Shown piece by piece: positions 54,183 to 63,977 of a DNA stretch of 64,000 nucleotides. Each line of letters opens with the position of its first letter. The stretch's first letter is position 1. The position numbers and the translations under genes were made by a program. Under the pieces are notes generated by a model, which had not been told where the DNA came from, did not search any database, and saw nothing but the letters and a program-made list of their open reading frames with translations. Origin of the DNA: Gammaproteobacteria bacterium (lineage in GTDB: Bacteria > Pseudomonadota > Gammaproteobacteria > Burkholderiales > Sulfuricellaceae); assembly GCA_018824405.1 (NCBI GenBank), contig JAHJGO010000009.1, forward strand, positions 1-64,000, given 5' to 3'.

Positions 54183-56771
54183 TTGCCAGTTAAAACCAGA
54201 CAAGACTCTTCGCAGGGAGTTGAAAAACACACCCCGATGATGCAGCAGTATCTGCGCATCAAGGCGGAAAACCCCGGCATGCTGCTGTTTTACCGCATGG
54301 GGGATTTTTACGAGCTGTTTTTCAGCGATGCGGAACGGGCGGCGCAGCTCTTGGGCATCACGCTCACCACCCGTGGCGCCTCGGCAGGCGAGCCGATCAA
54401 GATGGCGGGCGTGCCTTATCACGCCGCCGAGCAATACCTCGCCAAGCTGGTCAAGCTGGGCGAGACAGTCGCCATCTGCGAGCAGGTGGGTGACCCGGCC
54501 ACTTCGAAAGGGCCAGTGGAACGCAAGGTGGCGCGCATCATCACGCCCGGCACGCTGACCGACGCCGCCCTGCTCGACGACAAGCGCGACAGCCTGCTGC
54601 TGGCGGCAACCGCCCACCGTGGCCGGCTCGGCGTGGCCTGGCTAAATCTCGCCAGCGGCCGCTTCACGCTGATGGAAATCGCACCGGAGCAGCTTGGCGC
54701 GACGCTGGAACGGCTCGGCCCCTCGGAAATCCTGCATCCAGATGACTTTACCCATGCCGCCCTGGTCAGCGCCAAGTGCGCCACCAGAACGCTTGCAAGC
54801 TGGCAGTTCGACCTGGATTCAGCCCGCAACAAGCTGACAGCACAATTTGGCACCCGCGATCTGGATGGCTTCGGCTGTGCCGGCCTGAATCCGGCGATTG
54901 CCGCCGCCGGCGCCCTGCTGGAATATGCCCAGAACACGCAGTGCGGCAAGCTGCCCCACATCCAGGGCCTGCGCGTGGAACGCGAAAGCGACTATGTGCT
55001 GCTCGACGCCGCTGCGCGACGCAATCTCGAAATCAGCGAAACCCTGCGCGGCGAAGCTGCGCCCACCCTGCTCTCCATGCTCGACACCTGCGCCACCGGC
55101 ATGGGTAGCCGCACCCTGCGCCACTGGCTGCACCACCCGCTGCGCAACTACGACACCCTGCGCAGCCGTCAGGATGCCATTGCCACCCTGCTGGGCGATG
55201 GCGGCGCTGCACCCCACCAGCACATCCACAAAATCCTGCGCCAGTGCGCGGACATCGAACGCATCACCGGTCGCATCGCCCTGCGCAGCGCCCGCCCGCG
55301 CGACCTGTCCGGCTTGCGCGACAGCCTGGCCCTGCTGCCCCAGTTGCAGGCCGTCCTGAACGCGCTCGACAGTCCGCGACTCGGGGAACTCAATCTAGCG
55401 ACCGAAGCGCCACAGCACATCACCGACACACTGCGGCAGGCGGTCATGCCCGAGCCCAGCAGCGTGCTGCGCGAAGGCGGCGTCATCGCCACCGGCTTCG
55501 ACCCTGAACTGGACGAACTGCGCGCCATCCAGACCAATTGCGGGGAATTCCTGCTCGAACTGGAAACCCGCGAGCGCGAACGTAGCGGAATCGCCAGCCT
55601 CAAGGTCGAATACAACCGGGTGCACGGCTTCTACATCGAGGTCAGCCGCGCCAATGCAGACAACGTGCCGGAAGATTACCGCCGCCGCCAGACCCTGAAA
55701 AATGCCGAACGCTACATCACCCCGGAACTCAAAGCCTTCGAGGACAAGGCGCTGTCCGCCTCGGAACGGGCGCTGGCGCGCGAGAAGCTGCTGTACGAAG
55801 GCCTGCTGGACCTGCTCCAGCCGCACCTTGGCACCCTCCAGTTCATCGCAGCCACGGTGGCTGAGCTGGATGTACTGTCGTCCCTCGCCGAGCGTGCTGG
55901 TGCGTTGAACCTGACCGCACCCGAATTCTGCGATGAGGCCGTGATCGACATTCAGGCGGGGCGGCACCTGGTCGTGGAAAACCAGACCGACAACTTCATC
56001 GCCAACGACGCCAAGCTCTCCCGCACGCGCCAGATGCTGCTCATCACCGGCCCCAACATGGGCGGCAAATCGACCTACATGCGCCAGACGGCGCTGATCG
56101 TGCTGCTGGCCTACTGCGGCAGCTTTGTCCCGGCACAGGGCGCGCGCATCGGCCCGATAGACCAGATTTTCACCCGCATCGGCGCATCGGACGATCTGGC
56201 CGGCGGACGCTCCACCTTCATGGTGGAAATGACCGAAACCGCCAACATCCTGCACAACGCCACCGAGAACAGCCTGGTGCTGCTGGACGAGATCGGGCGC
56301 GGCACGTCAACTTTCGACGGCCTGGCGCTGGCCTGGGCGATCTCACGCCAGCTGATCGGCAAAACCCGCTGCCACACCCTGTTCGCCACCCACTATTTCG
56401 AACTGACCCAGCTCGCGCAGGAATTCAAGCAGGTTGCCAACGTGCATCTCGATGCCGTGGAGCATCGCGACCGCATCGTGTTTCTGCACAGCGTGGAAGA
56501 AGGTCCGGCCAGTCAGAGCTATGGCCTGCAAGTGGCCCAATTGGCGGGTGTGCCGGCAAGCGTGATCCAGCAGGCAAAGAAACGCCTGTTGATACTGGAA
56601 CAGCAGGGACTGGAAGCCAGCCCTCAGCAGGATCTGTTTGCGGCAGCGCCCATCGAGGAAGCAGAGCATCCGGCGGTCGAGGCACTGAAACAGCTTGATC
56701 CTGACGAATTAAGCCCCAAGGCGGCACTGGAATTTATTTATCACTTGAGGAAGTTGGCAGTAGAATCATAA
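54183..56771 (+). CDS. mutS: DNA mismatch repair protein MutS
   Basis: MutS binds mispaired DNA and starts strand-directed repair. The 862-residue frame has the mismatch-reading Phe-x-Glu in [10 protein letters not shown], the connector and core domains, and the ATPase with Walker [16 protein letters not shown] near residue 620, Walker [17 protein letters not shown] and the [10 protein letters not shown] switch. The start is uncertain: TTG 54183 has no clear ribosome-binding site, and ATG 54237 ([13 protein letters not shown]) would give 844 residues. The family usually has a short extension before HTPMMQQ, which favours the longer form. Confidence 0.96.
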   Translation: MPVKTRQDSSQGVEKHTPMMQQYLRIKAENPGMLLFYRMGDFYELFFSDAERAAQLLGITLTTRGASAGEPIKMAGVPYHAAEQYLAKLVKLGETVAICEQVGDPATSKGPVERKVARIITPGTLTDAALLDDKRDSLLLAATAHRGRLGVAWLNLASGRFTLMEIAPEQLGATLERLGPSEILHPDDFTHAALVSAKCATRTLASWQFDLDSARNKLTAQFGTRDLDGFGCAGLNPAIAAAGALLEYAQNTQCGKLPHIQGLRVERESDYVLLDAAARRNLEISETLRGEAAPTLLSMLDTCATGMGSRTLRHWLHHPLRNYDTLRSRQDAIATLLGDGGAAPHQHIHKILRQCADIERITGRIALRSARPRDLSGLRDSLALLPQLQAVLNALDSPRLGELNLATEAPQHITDTLRQAVMPEPSSVLREGGVIATGFDPELDELRAIQTNCGEFLLELETRERERSGIASLKVEYNRVHGFYIEVSRANADNVPEDYRRRQTLKNAERYITPELKAFEDKALSASERALAREKLLYEGLLDLLQPHLGTLQFIAATVAELDVLSSLAERAGALNLTAPEFCDEAVIDIQAGRHLVVENQTDNFIANDAKLSRTRQMLLITGPNMGGKSTYMRQTALIVLLAYCGSFVPAQGARIGPIDQIFTRIGASDDLAGGRSTFMVEMTETANILHNATENSLVLLDEIGRGTSTFDGLALAWAISRQLIGKTRCHTLFATHYFELTQLAQEFKQVANVHLDAVEHRDRIVFLHSVEEGPASQSYGLQVAQLAGVPASVIQQAKKRLLILEQQGLEASPQQDLFAAAPIEEAEHPAVEALKQLDPDELSPKAALEFIYHLRKLAVES

Positions 56772-56836
56772 AAAGAGCAGATTATCCAAAATAAGTTTCG
56801 CATTGCCGATTTGGATCAATTATCACGGGAGGAACC

Positions 56837-59800
56837 ATGTCGATCTCAGCGAACTTGCTGCAATGTTCGAGGTGCTTGGCCATTCTGGCTATGTGCGCCA
56901 TCCCCATCACCGTCCAGGCAGCTCCCGAACTTCCCGCCGCGAAAATCATCAATATCAAGGGAGCCGGCCACTACCGGCCGGAAAAGGTGCAGCAATGGAG
57001 TCCGGCCAGCGTCAATCAGGGGCTGTTTGCCGGGCATTTTGTCAAAACCGGCGACCTTAGCAAGATGGCGCTGCTGTTCGTCGACCAAACCCAGCTCAGC
57101 CTCAACCAGAACAGCCAGCTGCAAATCAAGCAAGTGCAGGATTCGCAGAAAAACCTCGACACCACAGTGCGCCTGAACCAGGGCAGAAGCTGGACACAGT
57201 CGAAGCAGATATCCAATCGACTAACCATGGAAACACCTTCTGCAACCGCCGCGATTCGCGGCACGGACTGGGAAATGGAAGTGGACGAGAACGGCAAATC
57301 CACGCTGACGGTCCTGAGCGGCGCGGTGGAGTTTTACAACGAGCAAGGCCGGGTGACGGTAAACAAGAACGAGCAGGCTGTCGCCGAGGTCGGCAAGGCG
57401 CCGGTCAAGCTGATCATCCTCAATCCTCGCAACCGCGTGCAGTGGGTCAGCGCCTACTCCATTGAGACCTTGCGCCATATTTACCTGCATGATGAATCCT
57501 TATCGCATCTGCAGCAGGAACTGGCCGACATCAAGGGTAACGATCCCGCCAACTTGACCAAGCGCGGCAATATCCATGCGGACCTGGGGCAGTGGATCTC
57601 GGCCGAACAGCAATACCGCGACGCCATCGAACAGCAGCCCAACGCAGTCGGTGCACTATTGGGGATGGGCTATGTCGAACTGCATCGCGGCGACCTGAAG
57701 AAAGCCGAGTCCTACTTCGCCCGGATGCCGGGCGATAGCGAATTACTTGCACTGGGCCACGCCACTGCATTGATCCAGGGCGAGCAGTTCAAGTCTGCGC
57801 TGGAAACATTGCAACACCTCATCTCCACGCCGGATATCAAACAGCCCGCCGCCTACCTCATGCTGTCAGACCTGATGGTTTACAGCGGTGAGCCGGGCAA
57901 GGCGATCGAGACTCTCCAGCAAGCCCGGCAGCGCTTCCCCGGCAACCCGCGCATTGCCAGCCAGACGGCTCGCGTTCATTTGTTTGCCGATCAGCCTGAA
58001 GAAAGCGGAAAACAAATTCAGGAGGCATTCAAATTAAATCCGCATTCCCTCGACGCATACCTGACCATGGGGGCGCTAGCCAGGCAACAGGGCGACGCAA
58101 TAGGCGCCGAATCCGCCTTTCTGGTCGCGATCACTCTCAAGCCGGACGACGACAGGGGCTGGTATGGGCTCGGTTCGGTCGCAAGCGAAAAGGAAGATGT
58201 CAAAAAAGGCCGTGCCCACCTCAATCAGGCACTCGCCATTCAACCAAACGGCCCCGGCTACCGGGGCGAACTGGCAACCCTGGAGACGTTTGCCAATAAC
58301 CTCGGAATAGCCGAGGCGGAGTACCAGCAGGCGCTCAAGGACGACCCTGGCGACTATGTTTCCCTGACCGGCCTCGGGCTGCTGGAACTCAAGCGTGGCA
58401 ACACGCAACCGGCGCTGGAATCCTTTCTCAAGGCCAGCGTCATCGAGCCCCGCTACGCTCGGGCCCACATGTACACCGCAGTGACATACTACCAGTTGGG
58501 GCACGTCGGGCGTGCGCTGGAAGAGCTCGCCCGCGCCAAGGAGCTGGATGAAAAAGATCCCTTTCCCTACATGCTGGCAAGCATGATTTACGGCGACCAT
58601 TTCGAGGCCGGCAAGGCCGTCTCCGAGGGCAGGGAAGCCTTGCAGCGCATGCCCTACCTGAAATCTCTGAACCAGATCGCCAACGATCAGAAAGGCACCG
58701 CCAACCTTGGCAGCTCCCTGGCCTTCTTCGGTATGGAAGAGTGGGCATTCAACCACGCGCAGGAGTCCTACAACCCTCTCTGGGGCGGCAGCCACCTGTT
58801 CCTGGCCGACCGTTACCCCAATCTGTTCAACAAAAACTCCGAGCTGTTCCAGGGCTACCTGGTCGATCCCACAGCGTTCGGCGGCAGCACCCGCTTTCAG
58901 ACGCTGTTGCCCAAACCGGGGAATTATTTGAGTACGGGGATACGTTATAACTATCAGGATGAGTACAAGGCCTATCAGCCCTACTTCACAGCGAACGGAT
59001 ATACCAATTCCCTGTTTCCGCTGGCCTATTTCCTGGATGCCGGATATGTAAGAGTCGAGCCCGGATCCTCCGCCATCAGCGCCGACAGCACCACCCTGAC
59101 CGCAGCGCTGGGCGCCAATCCCATTCATGAACTCGGGCTATTCGGTTTCGCTACCCAGACCGACACCGATGGAAAACTCGGCATCCTTCCCCTCACCTAT
59201 AAATCCGACCGCCTGGATCTGGGGGGACATTACAAATTCTCGCCCACCTCACAACTCTGGCTCAAACTCGGCGACAACAAGGAAAAAACCCGCCTTTCCG
59301 GCCGCATTCCGGACGGGGATCTGGCCTATTCCTCGGACACGGACACGCGCGAATACCAGCTACGCCATATCTTCTCAGTCGACGCCAATACCCAAGTGAC
59401 ATGGGGCTACGAAACTGCCTCGCTCGATACGCCGCAGGCATTGTCCATTACCTTGCCAAATTACCCCGACAATCCTGCCGTCAACAGCATCAAAGCCCAG
59501 AATCGCTCCAGCGATACCTATTTTTCCGGACGCTTTTCGCTCACCGATGCGCTACTGGTGCAAACCGATTTCTTTCACCAGCGCTATACCAAGAAGGAGG
59601 ACGCCAGTCTGGGTCTGGTCGGCTATCCGGAAACCTTCGAATATAGTCAAAAAGAGCACACCGAAAGCGAGCTCAACAAGCGCTTGGGGCTGGTTTACCG
59701 CTGGGGAGGAAACCGCCTGATGCGAGCCGCTTATCAGGAATGGATTCGCCCCGCCTCCGTCAGCACCCTGAGCTCGATCACGACAGCGGGCATCCCGGTC

Positions 59801-60463
59801 GACGATCAGCTGGTATCGCCGGGAGGGCGTAGCGTCCGCTCCAAGGTGCAGATGGAATGGGAATGGAATCCGAGCACCTTCACCACCCTTTACGCCGACA
59901 ACCGCAAGGTCAAGAATGGCCCTGTCGCCGGCATCCTGAGCAGTTATCTGGAGGGGCTGGACAAGCTCAAGGGCAACAAGCTGATCAACGCGGCCAGCAT
60001 TGACGCGCTGGAAGGCACGCCGCTGTTCGACGAAGGAAATGCGCTATCCGCCGGAGTGGCCTTGAACCGGATTTTGAGCCGGCATTGGTCGGTATATACA
60101 CGTTATGTCTACACAGACTCGGAAATCACCGGTGACTCGCGCGTGGAAGGCTTCCCCATCCCCTATCTGCCGCGCCACCAGCTGGTTCTTGGCGCGACCT
60201 GGGCCGGCCCGCAGCGCATCTTTGTCAACGCGCTCGCCATCTGGCGCGGGGACCGCTTCGCCACAGTGGACAGAGAGGAACGAACAGACAATCCCGGCAC
60301 ATACGACGACTACAGTAAAAAGCTGCGTGCAGGCTGGGATGCCGGTTTACGTGCCTATTGGGAGTCGCAGGACAAGCATTGGTCTATCGATGGCGTGGTG
60401 GCCAACATCTTTTCCCAGAACAATTCCACCTTCTATGGGATAGATGCCAAATATCGTTTCTGA
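56837..60463 (+). CDS. FecR-TPR-outer membrane barrel fusion protein
   Basis: A 1208-residue exported protein with a signal peptide (CLAILAMCAIPITVQAAPEL). Residues about 55-150 form a FecR-like domain (PASVNQGLFAGHFVKTGDLS, LSLNQNSQLQIKQ, TPSATAAIRGTDWEMEVDEN, LTVLSGAVEFYNEQGRVTVN). Residues about 225-620 are tandem TPRs (EQQYRDAIEQQPNAVGALLG and similar). From about 690 to the C-terminal phenylalanine the sequence alternates in beta-strand fashion (LSTGIRYNYQDEYKAYQPYF, then DLGGHYKFSPTSQLWLKLGD) as in a TonB-receptor- or PgaA-like barrel. It overlaps the following cyclase gene by 20 bases. FecR domains usually act with anti-sigma factors; none is here. Function is unknown; see findings. 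Confidence 0.85.
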   Translation: MSISANLLQCSRCLAILAMCAIPITVQAAPELPAAKIINIKGAGHYRPEKVQQWSPASVNQGLFAGHFVKTGDLSKMALLFVDQTQLSLNQNSQLQIKQVQDSQKNLDTTVRLNQGRSWTQSKQISNRLTMETPSATAAIRGTDWEMEVDENGKSTLTVLSGAVEFYNEQGRVTVNKNEQAVAEVGKAPVKLIILNPRNRVQWVSAYSIETLRHIYLHDESLSHLQQELADIKGNDPANLTKRGNIHADLGQWISAEQQYRDAIEQQPNAVGALLGMGYVELHRGDLKKAESYFARMPGDSELLALGHATALIQGEQFKSALETLQHLISTPDIKQPAAYLMLSDLMVYSGEPGKAIETLQQARQRFPGNPRIASQTARVHLFADQPEESGKQIQEAFKLNPHSLDAYLTMGALARQQGDAIGAESAFLVAITLKPDDDRGWYGLGSVASEKEDVKKGRAHLNQALAIQPNGPGYRGELATLETFANNLGIAEAEYQQALKDDPGDYVSLTGLGLLELKRGNTQPALESFLKASVIEPRYARAHMYTAVTYYQLGHVGRALEELARAKELDEKDPFPYMLASMIYGDHFEAGKAVSEGREALQRMPYLKSLNQIANDQKGTANLGSSLAFFGMEEWAFNHAQESYNPLWGGSHLFLADRYPNLFNKNSELFQGYLVDPTAFGGSTRFQTLLPKPGNYLSTGIRYNYQDEYKAYQPYFTANGYTNSLFPLAYFLDAGYVRVEPGSSAISADSTTLTAALGANPIHELGLFGFATQTDTDGKLGILPLTYKSDRLDLGGHYKFSPTSQLWLKLGDNKEKTRLSGRIPDGDLAYSSDTDTREYQLRHIFSVDANTQVTWGYETASLDTPQALSITLPNYPDNPAVNSIKAQNRSSDTYFSGRFSLTDALLVQTDFFHQRYTKKEDASLGLVGYPETFEYSQKEHTESELNKRLGLVYRWGGNRLMRAAYQEWIRPASVSTLSSITTAGIPVDDQLVSPGGRSVRSKVQMEWEWNPSTFTTLYADNRKVKNGPVAGILSSYLEGLDKLKGNKLINAASIDALEGTPLFDEGNALSAGVALNRILSRHWSVYTRYVYTDSEITGDSRVEGFPIPYLPRHQLVLGATWAGPQRIFVNALAIWRGDRFATVDREERTDNPGTYDDYSKKLRAGWDAGLRAYWESQDKHWSIDGVVANIFSQNNSTFYGIDAKYRF

Positions 60464-62450
60464 GCAGCAGACAAGCACTCGCTTCAGCCACAGGCTGAAA
60501 ACGCCACTTCTGGCAATAGTGGCATGGGCGCTGCTTTTTTTGGCCAGCTTCAGCTCACAATGGCAGTTACTGGAAAACAAGGGCTTCGACCTGCTGTCGG
60601 TTTACACCGCGCCCATGCAATCCACCTTGCCGATCACCATCGTCGGAATCGACGAGCCTTCCTTCGCCGAGATCGGCCTGCGCTGGCCATGGCCGAGGGG
60701 ATTGCACGCCGAGTTGGTGGACAAGCTCAGGCAGGCGGGCGCTGCCGTCATCGCATTCGACCTGATCATGGATGTTGCTTCCACGCCGGATCAGGACAGC
60801 CAGCTGGCGGATGCGATCAAAAAATCAGGTAACGTGGTGCTGGCGGCGGACTGGGTATTCCAGGAAACTACCTATGCCCGCCAATGGCTACGTGTAGACC
60901 CGCTGAACGAGTTCATTCAGGCAGGCGCCTCCGGTGGGCTGGCAACCATGACACTGGATGGCGACATGATCATCCGCCAGTTGCCGCATAATCGGGACGC
61001 ATTCTGGCGCGTCATCCTGGACAAATTCGACCAGGCGCGCCCCGGCCTGCTGCCACCGGTCAAGCTTCCCAATAAACCCATGATCCGCTATCTGGGGCCG
61101 GATCACACCTTTCCCTACGTTTCCTATTACCAGGCCATAGACCCGGATAAATACCTGCCCAAGGATTTTTTCCGCGACCAGATCGTGCTAGTGGGCAGGG
61201 ACACCAAGGCGTCCCCTGACGCCGGAGCCGCCCAGGCGGACACTTTTCCCACGCCGTTTACGGCATCCACCCGATGGCTTACGCCCGGCGTGGAACTGCA
61301 CGCCAACATCCTGGAAAACGTCGTGCTTGACTTGGAGCTAGAGCAGGCGCCACCTGCGGCAAGATACGGCTTGCTGACCGTTGCCATCCTGCTGGCAACC
61401 CTGGGTATGCGTCGCTGGCGACCGCTACTGAGCGCGCTGCTTGGCATCGTCCTGATGGCAGCAATAATTGGCATGGACTGGTGGCTGTTCCGCTACAGCA
61501 ACATCTGGCTGCCAGCAGCATCCCCCCTGTTCGGAATCGTACTGATTTACCTGGGACAAGGCGGCATGACGCTCTATACCGAGCAGCAGCGCAAGCGGCA
61601 AATCAAGCTCGCATTCGAGCATTATGTCCCGCCCCAGGTGGTGGCGGAAATAATCTCCCATCCCGAACAGCTTAAGCTGGGCGGACAGAAGCGCGAGGTC
61701 ACGCTGCTGTTCACCGACCTCAAGGGTTTTACCGCCATTTCCGAGCAAATGAGCCCGGAGGCCGTCTCCCGGCTGCTCAACCGCCACCTGACCGAAATGA
61801 CGCGCATCATCCTGCACCACAATGGCACCGTGGACAAATTCATCGGTGATGCGATCATGGCTTTCTGGGGTGCCCCGCTGGATGATCCACAACAGGCAGT
61901 CCACGCCTGCCGCGCTGCCATGGAAATGCAGGAAGCGATGGTCATCATGCGGCAACAGCTTTCCTCTGAAGGTTTGCCGCCGCTTTACATGCGCATTGGC
62001 ATCCACTCCGGCAGCGCGATCGTGGGCAATATGGGCTCCAACGACCGCTTCGACTACTCCGCTATCGGCGATACGGTCAATCTGGCCTCACGCCTGGAAG
62101 GCATCAACAAGCTCTACGACACCGAGATTTTGTTGAGTGAAAACACTGCAGCTCAAATCCAAAAGAATTTCACTTTGCGACAAGTGGATAAGGTCAAGGT
62201 CAAAGGCAAGCTCGAAGCAGTGGAGATATTTACCCTGGAAACGAATGAAATAATCAATTCCCTGAACCAAGAAGCAATCGATGCCTACCGTAGTTCTCAA
62301 TGGGATCAAAGCGAATCCCTGTGGAAGAGGGTGCTGGAAATTTCTCCGCAAGACAGGATCGCCGCGATTTACCTTCAGCGTATTGCCGCTTTCAGAAAAA
62401 CGCCACCCCAGGAAAAATGGGGCGGCGCCGTGTTGCTGGAAAAGATGTAG
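60444..62450 (+). CDS. CHASE2-domain class III adenylate cyclase
   Basis: The 668-residue protein has an N-terminal membrane segment, a large periplasmic CHASE2 sensor (ITIVGIDEPSFAEIGLRWPW and AVIAFDLIMDVASTPDQDSQ), three membrane helices near residues 300-390 and a class III cyclase (TLLFTDLKGFTAISEQMSPE; DKFIGDAIMAFWGAP). Both metal aspartates, the adenine-selecting lysine in VDKFIGDA and aspartate in YSAIGDTVNLASRLEG are present, so ATP is the expected substrate. The C-terminus ends in a TPR-like helical pair. The gene overlaps the end of the FecR-TPR-barrel gene by 20 bases, suggesting co-translation and joint function. Confidence 0.93.
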   Translation: MPNIVSEQQTSTRFSHRLKTPLLAIVAWALLFLASFSSQWQLLENKGFDLLSVYTAPMQSTLPITIVGIDEPSFAEIGLRWPWPRGLHAELVDKLRQAGAAVIAFDLIMDVASTPDQDSQLADAIKKSGNVVLAADWVFQETTYARQWLRVDPLNEFIQAGASGGLATMTLDGDMIIRQLPHNRDAFWRVILDKFDQARPGLLPPVKLPNKPMIRYLGPDHTFPYVSYYQAIDPDKYLPKDFFRDQIVLVGRDTKASPDAGAAQADTFPTPFTASTRWLTPGVELHANILENVVLDLELEQAPPAARYGLLTVAILLATLGMRRWRPLLSALLGIVLMAAIIGMDWWLFRYSNIWLPAASPLFGIVLIYLGQGGMTLYTEQQRKRQIKLAFEHYVPPQVVAEIISHPEQLKLGGQKREVTLLFTDLKGFTAISEQMSPEAVSRLLNRHLTEMTRIILHHNGTVDKFIGDAIMAFWGAPLDDPQQAVHACRAAMEMQEAMVIMRQQLSSEGLPPLYMRIGIHSGSAIVGNMGSNDRFDYSAIGDTVNLASRLEGINKLYDTEILLSENTAAQIQKNFTLRQVDKVKVKGKLEAVEIFTLETNEIINSLNQEAIDAYRSSQWDQSESLWKRVLEISPQDRIAAIYLQRIAAFRKTPPQEKWGGAVLLEKM

Positions 62451-62479
62451 GAAGCCGATAAAACTGCTCCAGACATAAA

Positions 62480-62623
62480 TTACTGGATGGTATGCACCAA
62501 CTTGTATTTGTTGTTGAATAGCATGTCCGCTTCGTTCAGGCCATAACCTACATAGATCTGCGCACCCACCTGGCTCTGCACGTTTTCGTTGTTGAACACC
62601 TGCATCTGGCGTGAGGAAAGCAT
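62480..62623 (-). pseudogene. C-terminal remnant of a larger protein, 47 codons
   Basis: A frame from ATG 62623 to TAA 62480 reads MLSSRQMQVFNNENVQSQVG, then AQIYVGYGLNEADMLFNNKY and a short KLVHTIQ end. The AQIYVGYGLNEADML pattern resembles the C-terminal segment of large secreted or surface proteins, and there is no ribosome-binding site upstream, so this is more likely a remnant than a gene. The rest of 62451-62803 shows no gene. Confidence 0.4.
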
Positions 62624-62803
62624 ACAAAATCAGAAGGATGACAAAAACAATTGTATTGCATGCTCAAACTAGCCTTTGTTGTTGGGAAGCGGATTTGAAT
62701 CACTCAGCCCATAATCAACAAAACACTGCACAGCTTCCGGATTTTAATATGCCACCATCCCTCTTTCGGTGATACGTAATTCTTGGCTCGTTACACGTTT
62801 TAG

Positions 62804-63973
62804 GGAACCCCTGAACAAGTCCGCCGCCCTGTAAAATAGCGATCATTATGTCAGACCGACAAGCCCAGCCATGAAACAACTGAGTTTTGCTGCCAAAGAA
62901 TACGTGAAGAAGCCCAAGGAGACTCGGAAAGAGAAGTTTCTGCGGGAGATGGAAGCCGTGGTGCCCTGGGGTCGTTTGCTGTCAGTGATCGAGCCACACT
63001 ACCCCAAGGCAGGGAATGGTCGCCGGCCCTATGCGCTGTCGATCATGCTACGGATTCACTTCATGCAACAATGGTTCGGCTACAGTGATGCCGCCATGGA
63101 AGAAGCACTGCATGACGTGCCGCTGTTGCGGCACTTCGCCGGACTGGATGCCGGCACGGACTCGATGCCTGACGAGACCACCATCCTCAACTTCCGGCAC
63201 CTGCTGGAGTGTCATGGACTATCGAAGCAACTATTTGCCGAGGTGAATGGCCTGCTCACGGAGCAGGGATTGCTGCTGCGCGAAGGCACCACGGTCGATG
63301 CCACGCTGATCGCCGCCCCGCCCTCTACCAAGAACCGGGAGGGCAAGCGCGACCCGGCGATGACGCAGACCAGGAAAGGCAACCAGTGGTACTTTGGCAT
63401 GAAGGCGCATATTGGCGTGGACGATCAGAGTGGACTGGTACACACACTGGTGGGCACCACGGCCAAGGATTCTGACATGTCGCAATTCGCCGGACTACTG
63501 CATGGCGAGGAGGAGCGGGTCAGTGCGGATCGGGGTTACGACTACCCGCAGGTGCATGGGCACCTGCAACAGCACTTGGTAGAAGACTGGGTTGCCCGGA
63601 AGAGCAAACCCAACCAGGAGCTCGATGCCTGGACACGCGGGCTCAACCATGCGATTGCCAGGATACGTGCTATTGGCGAGCATCCGTTCCGGATATTGAA
63701 GCGCCAGTTTGGTTATACCAAGGTGCGTTATCGTGGCCTGTACAAGAACACGGCACAGCTGTACATGCTGTTTGCGCTGGGCAACCTGTTCCAGGTCAGG
63801 CGAGCGTTACTGGCGTCAGGGGCTTAATCCGCCCAGAACAAAGGGCTTTCGCCGGGAAATTGGCGAAACCCCGATAAAACGAGCAGTTTCAGGCTGTTCC
63901 GCGATGCATAAACAGACGAAAACGCAATTGTGAGAAATTCGAGGTGCCGAATTGCTACTTGTTCAGGGGTTCC
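62804..63973 (+). mobile_element. Complete IS5-family insertion sequence
   Basis: The 1170-bp element is bounded by inverted repeats GGAACCCCTGAACAAGT (62804-62820) and its complement (63957-63973), perfect over 17 bases, and flanked by a TTAG duplication (62800-62803 and 63974-63977), fitting the YTAR target of IS5 relatives. It contains one intact transposase gene. The good preservation indicates a recent insertion. It separates the CHASE2 cyclase region from the gene beginning at 63978. Confidence 0.93.
62871..63827 (+). CDS. IS5-family transposase
   Basis: The 318-residue DDE transposase begins MKQLSFAAKEYVKKPKETRK with a basic N-terminus, has the IS5 N-terminal signature ALSIMLRIHFMQQWFGYSDA and AMEEALHDVPLLRHFAGLD, and the catalytic residues in GTTVDATLIAAPPSTKNREG (Asp), VSADRGYDYP (Asp) and AIGEHPFRILKRQFGYTKVR (Glu). 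No frameshift or stop is seen, so it should be active. It lies inside the 1170-bp element. Confidence 0.95.
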   Translation: MKQLSFAAKEYVKKPKETRKEKFLREMEAVVPWGRLLSVIEPHYPKAGNGRRPYALSIMLRIHFMQQWFGYSDAAMEEALHDVPLLRHFAGLDAGTDSMPDETTILNFRHLLECHGLSKQLFAEVNGLLTEQGLLLREGTTVDATLIAAPPSTKNREGKRDPAMTQTRKGNQWYFGMKAHIGVDDQSGLVHTLVGTTAKDSDMSQFAGLLHGEEERVSADRGYDYPQVHGHLQQHLVEDWVARKSKPNQELDAWTRGLNHAIARIRAIGEHPFRILKRQFGYTKVRYRGLYKNTAQLYMLFALGNLFQVRRALLASGA

Positions 63974-63977
63974 TTAG

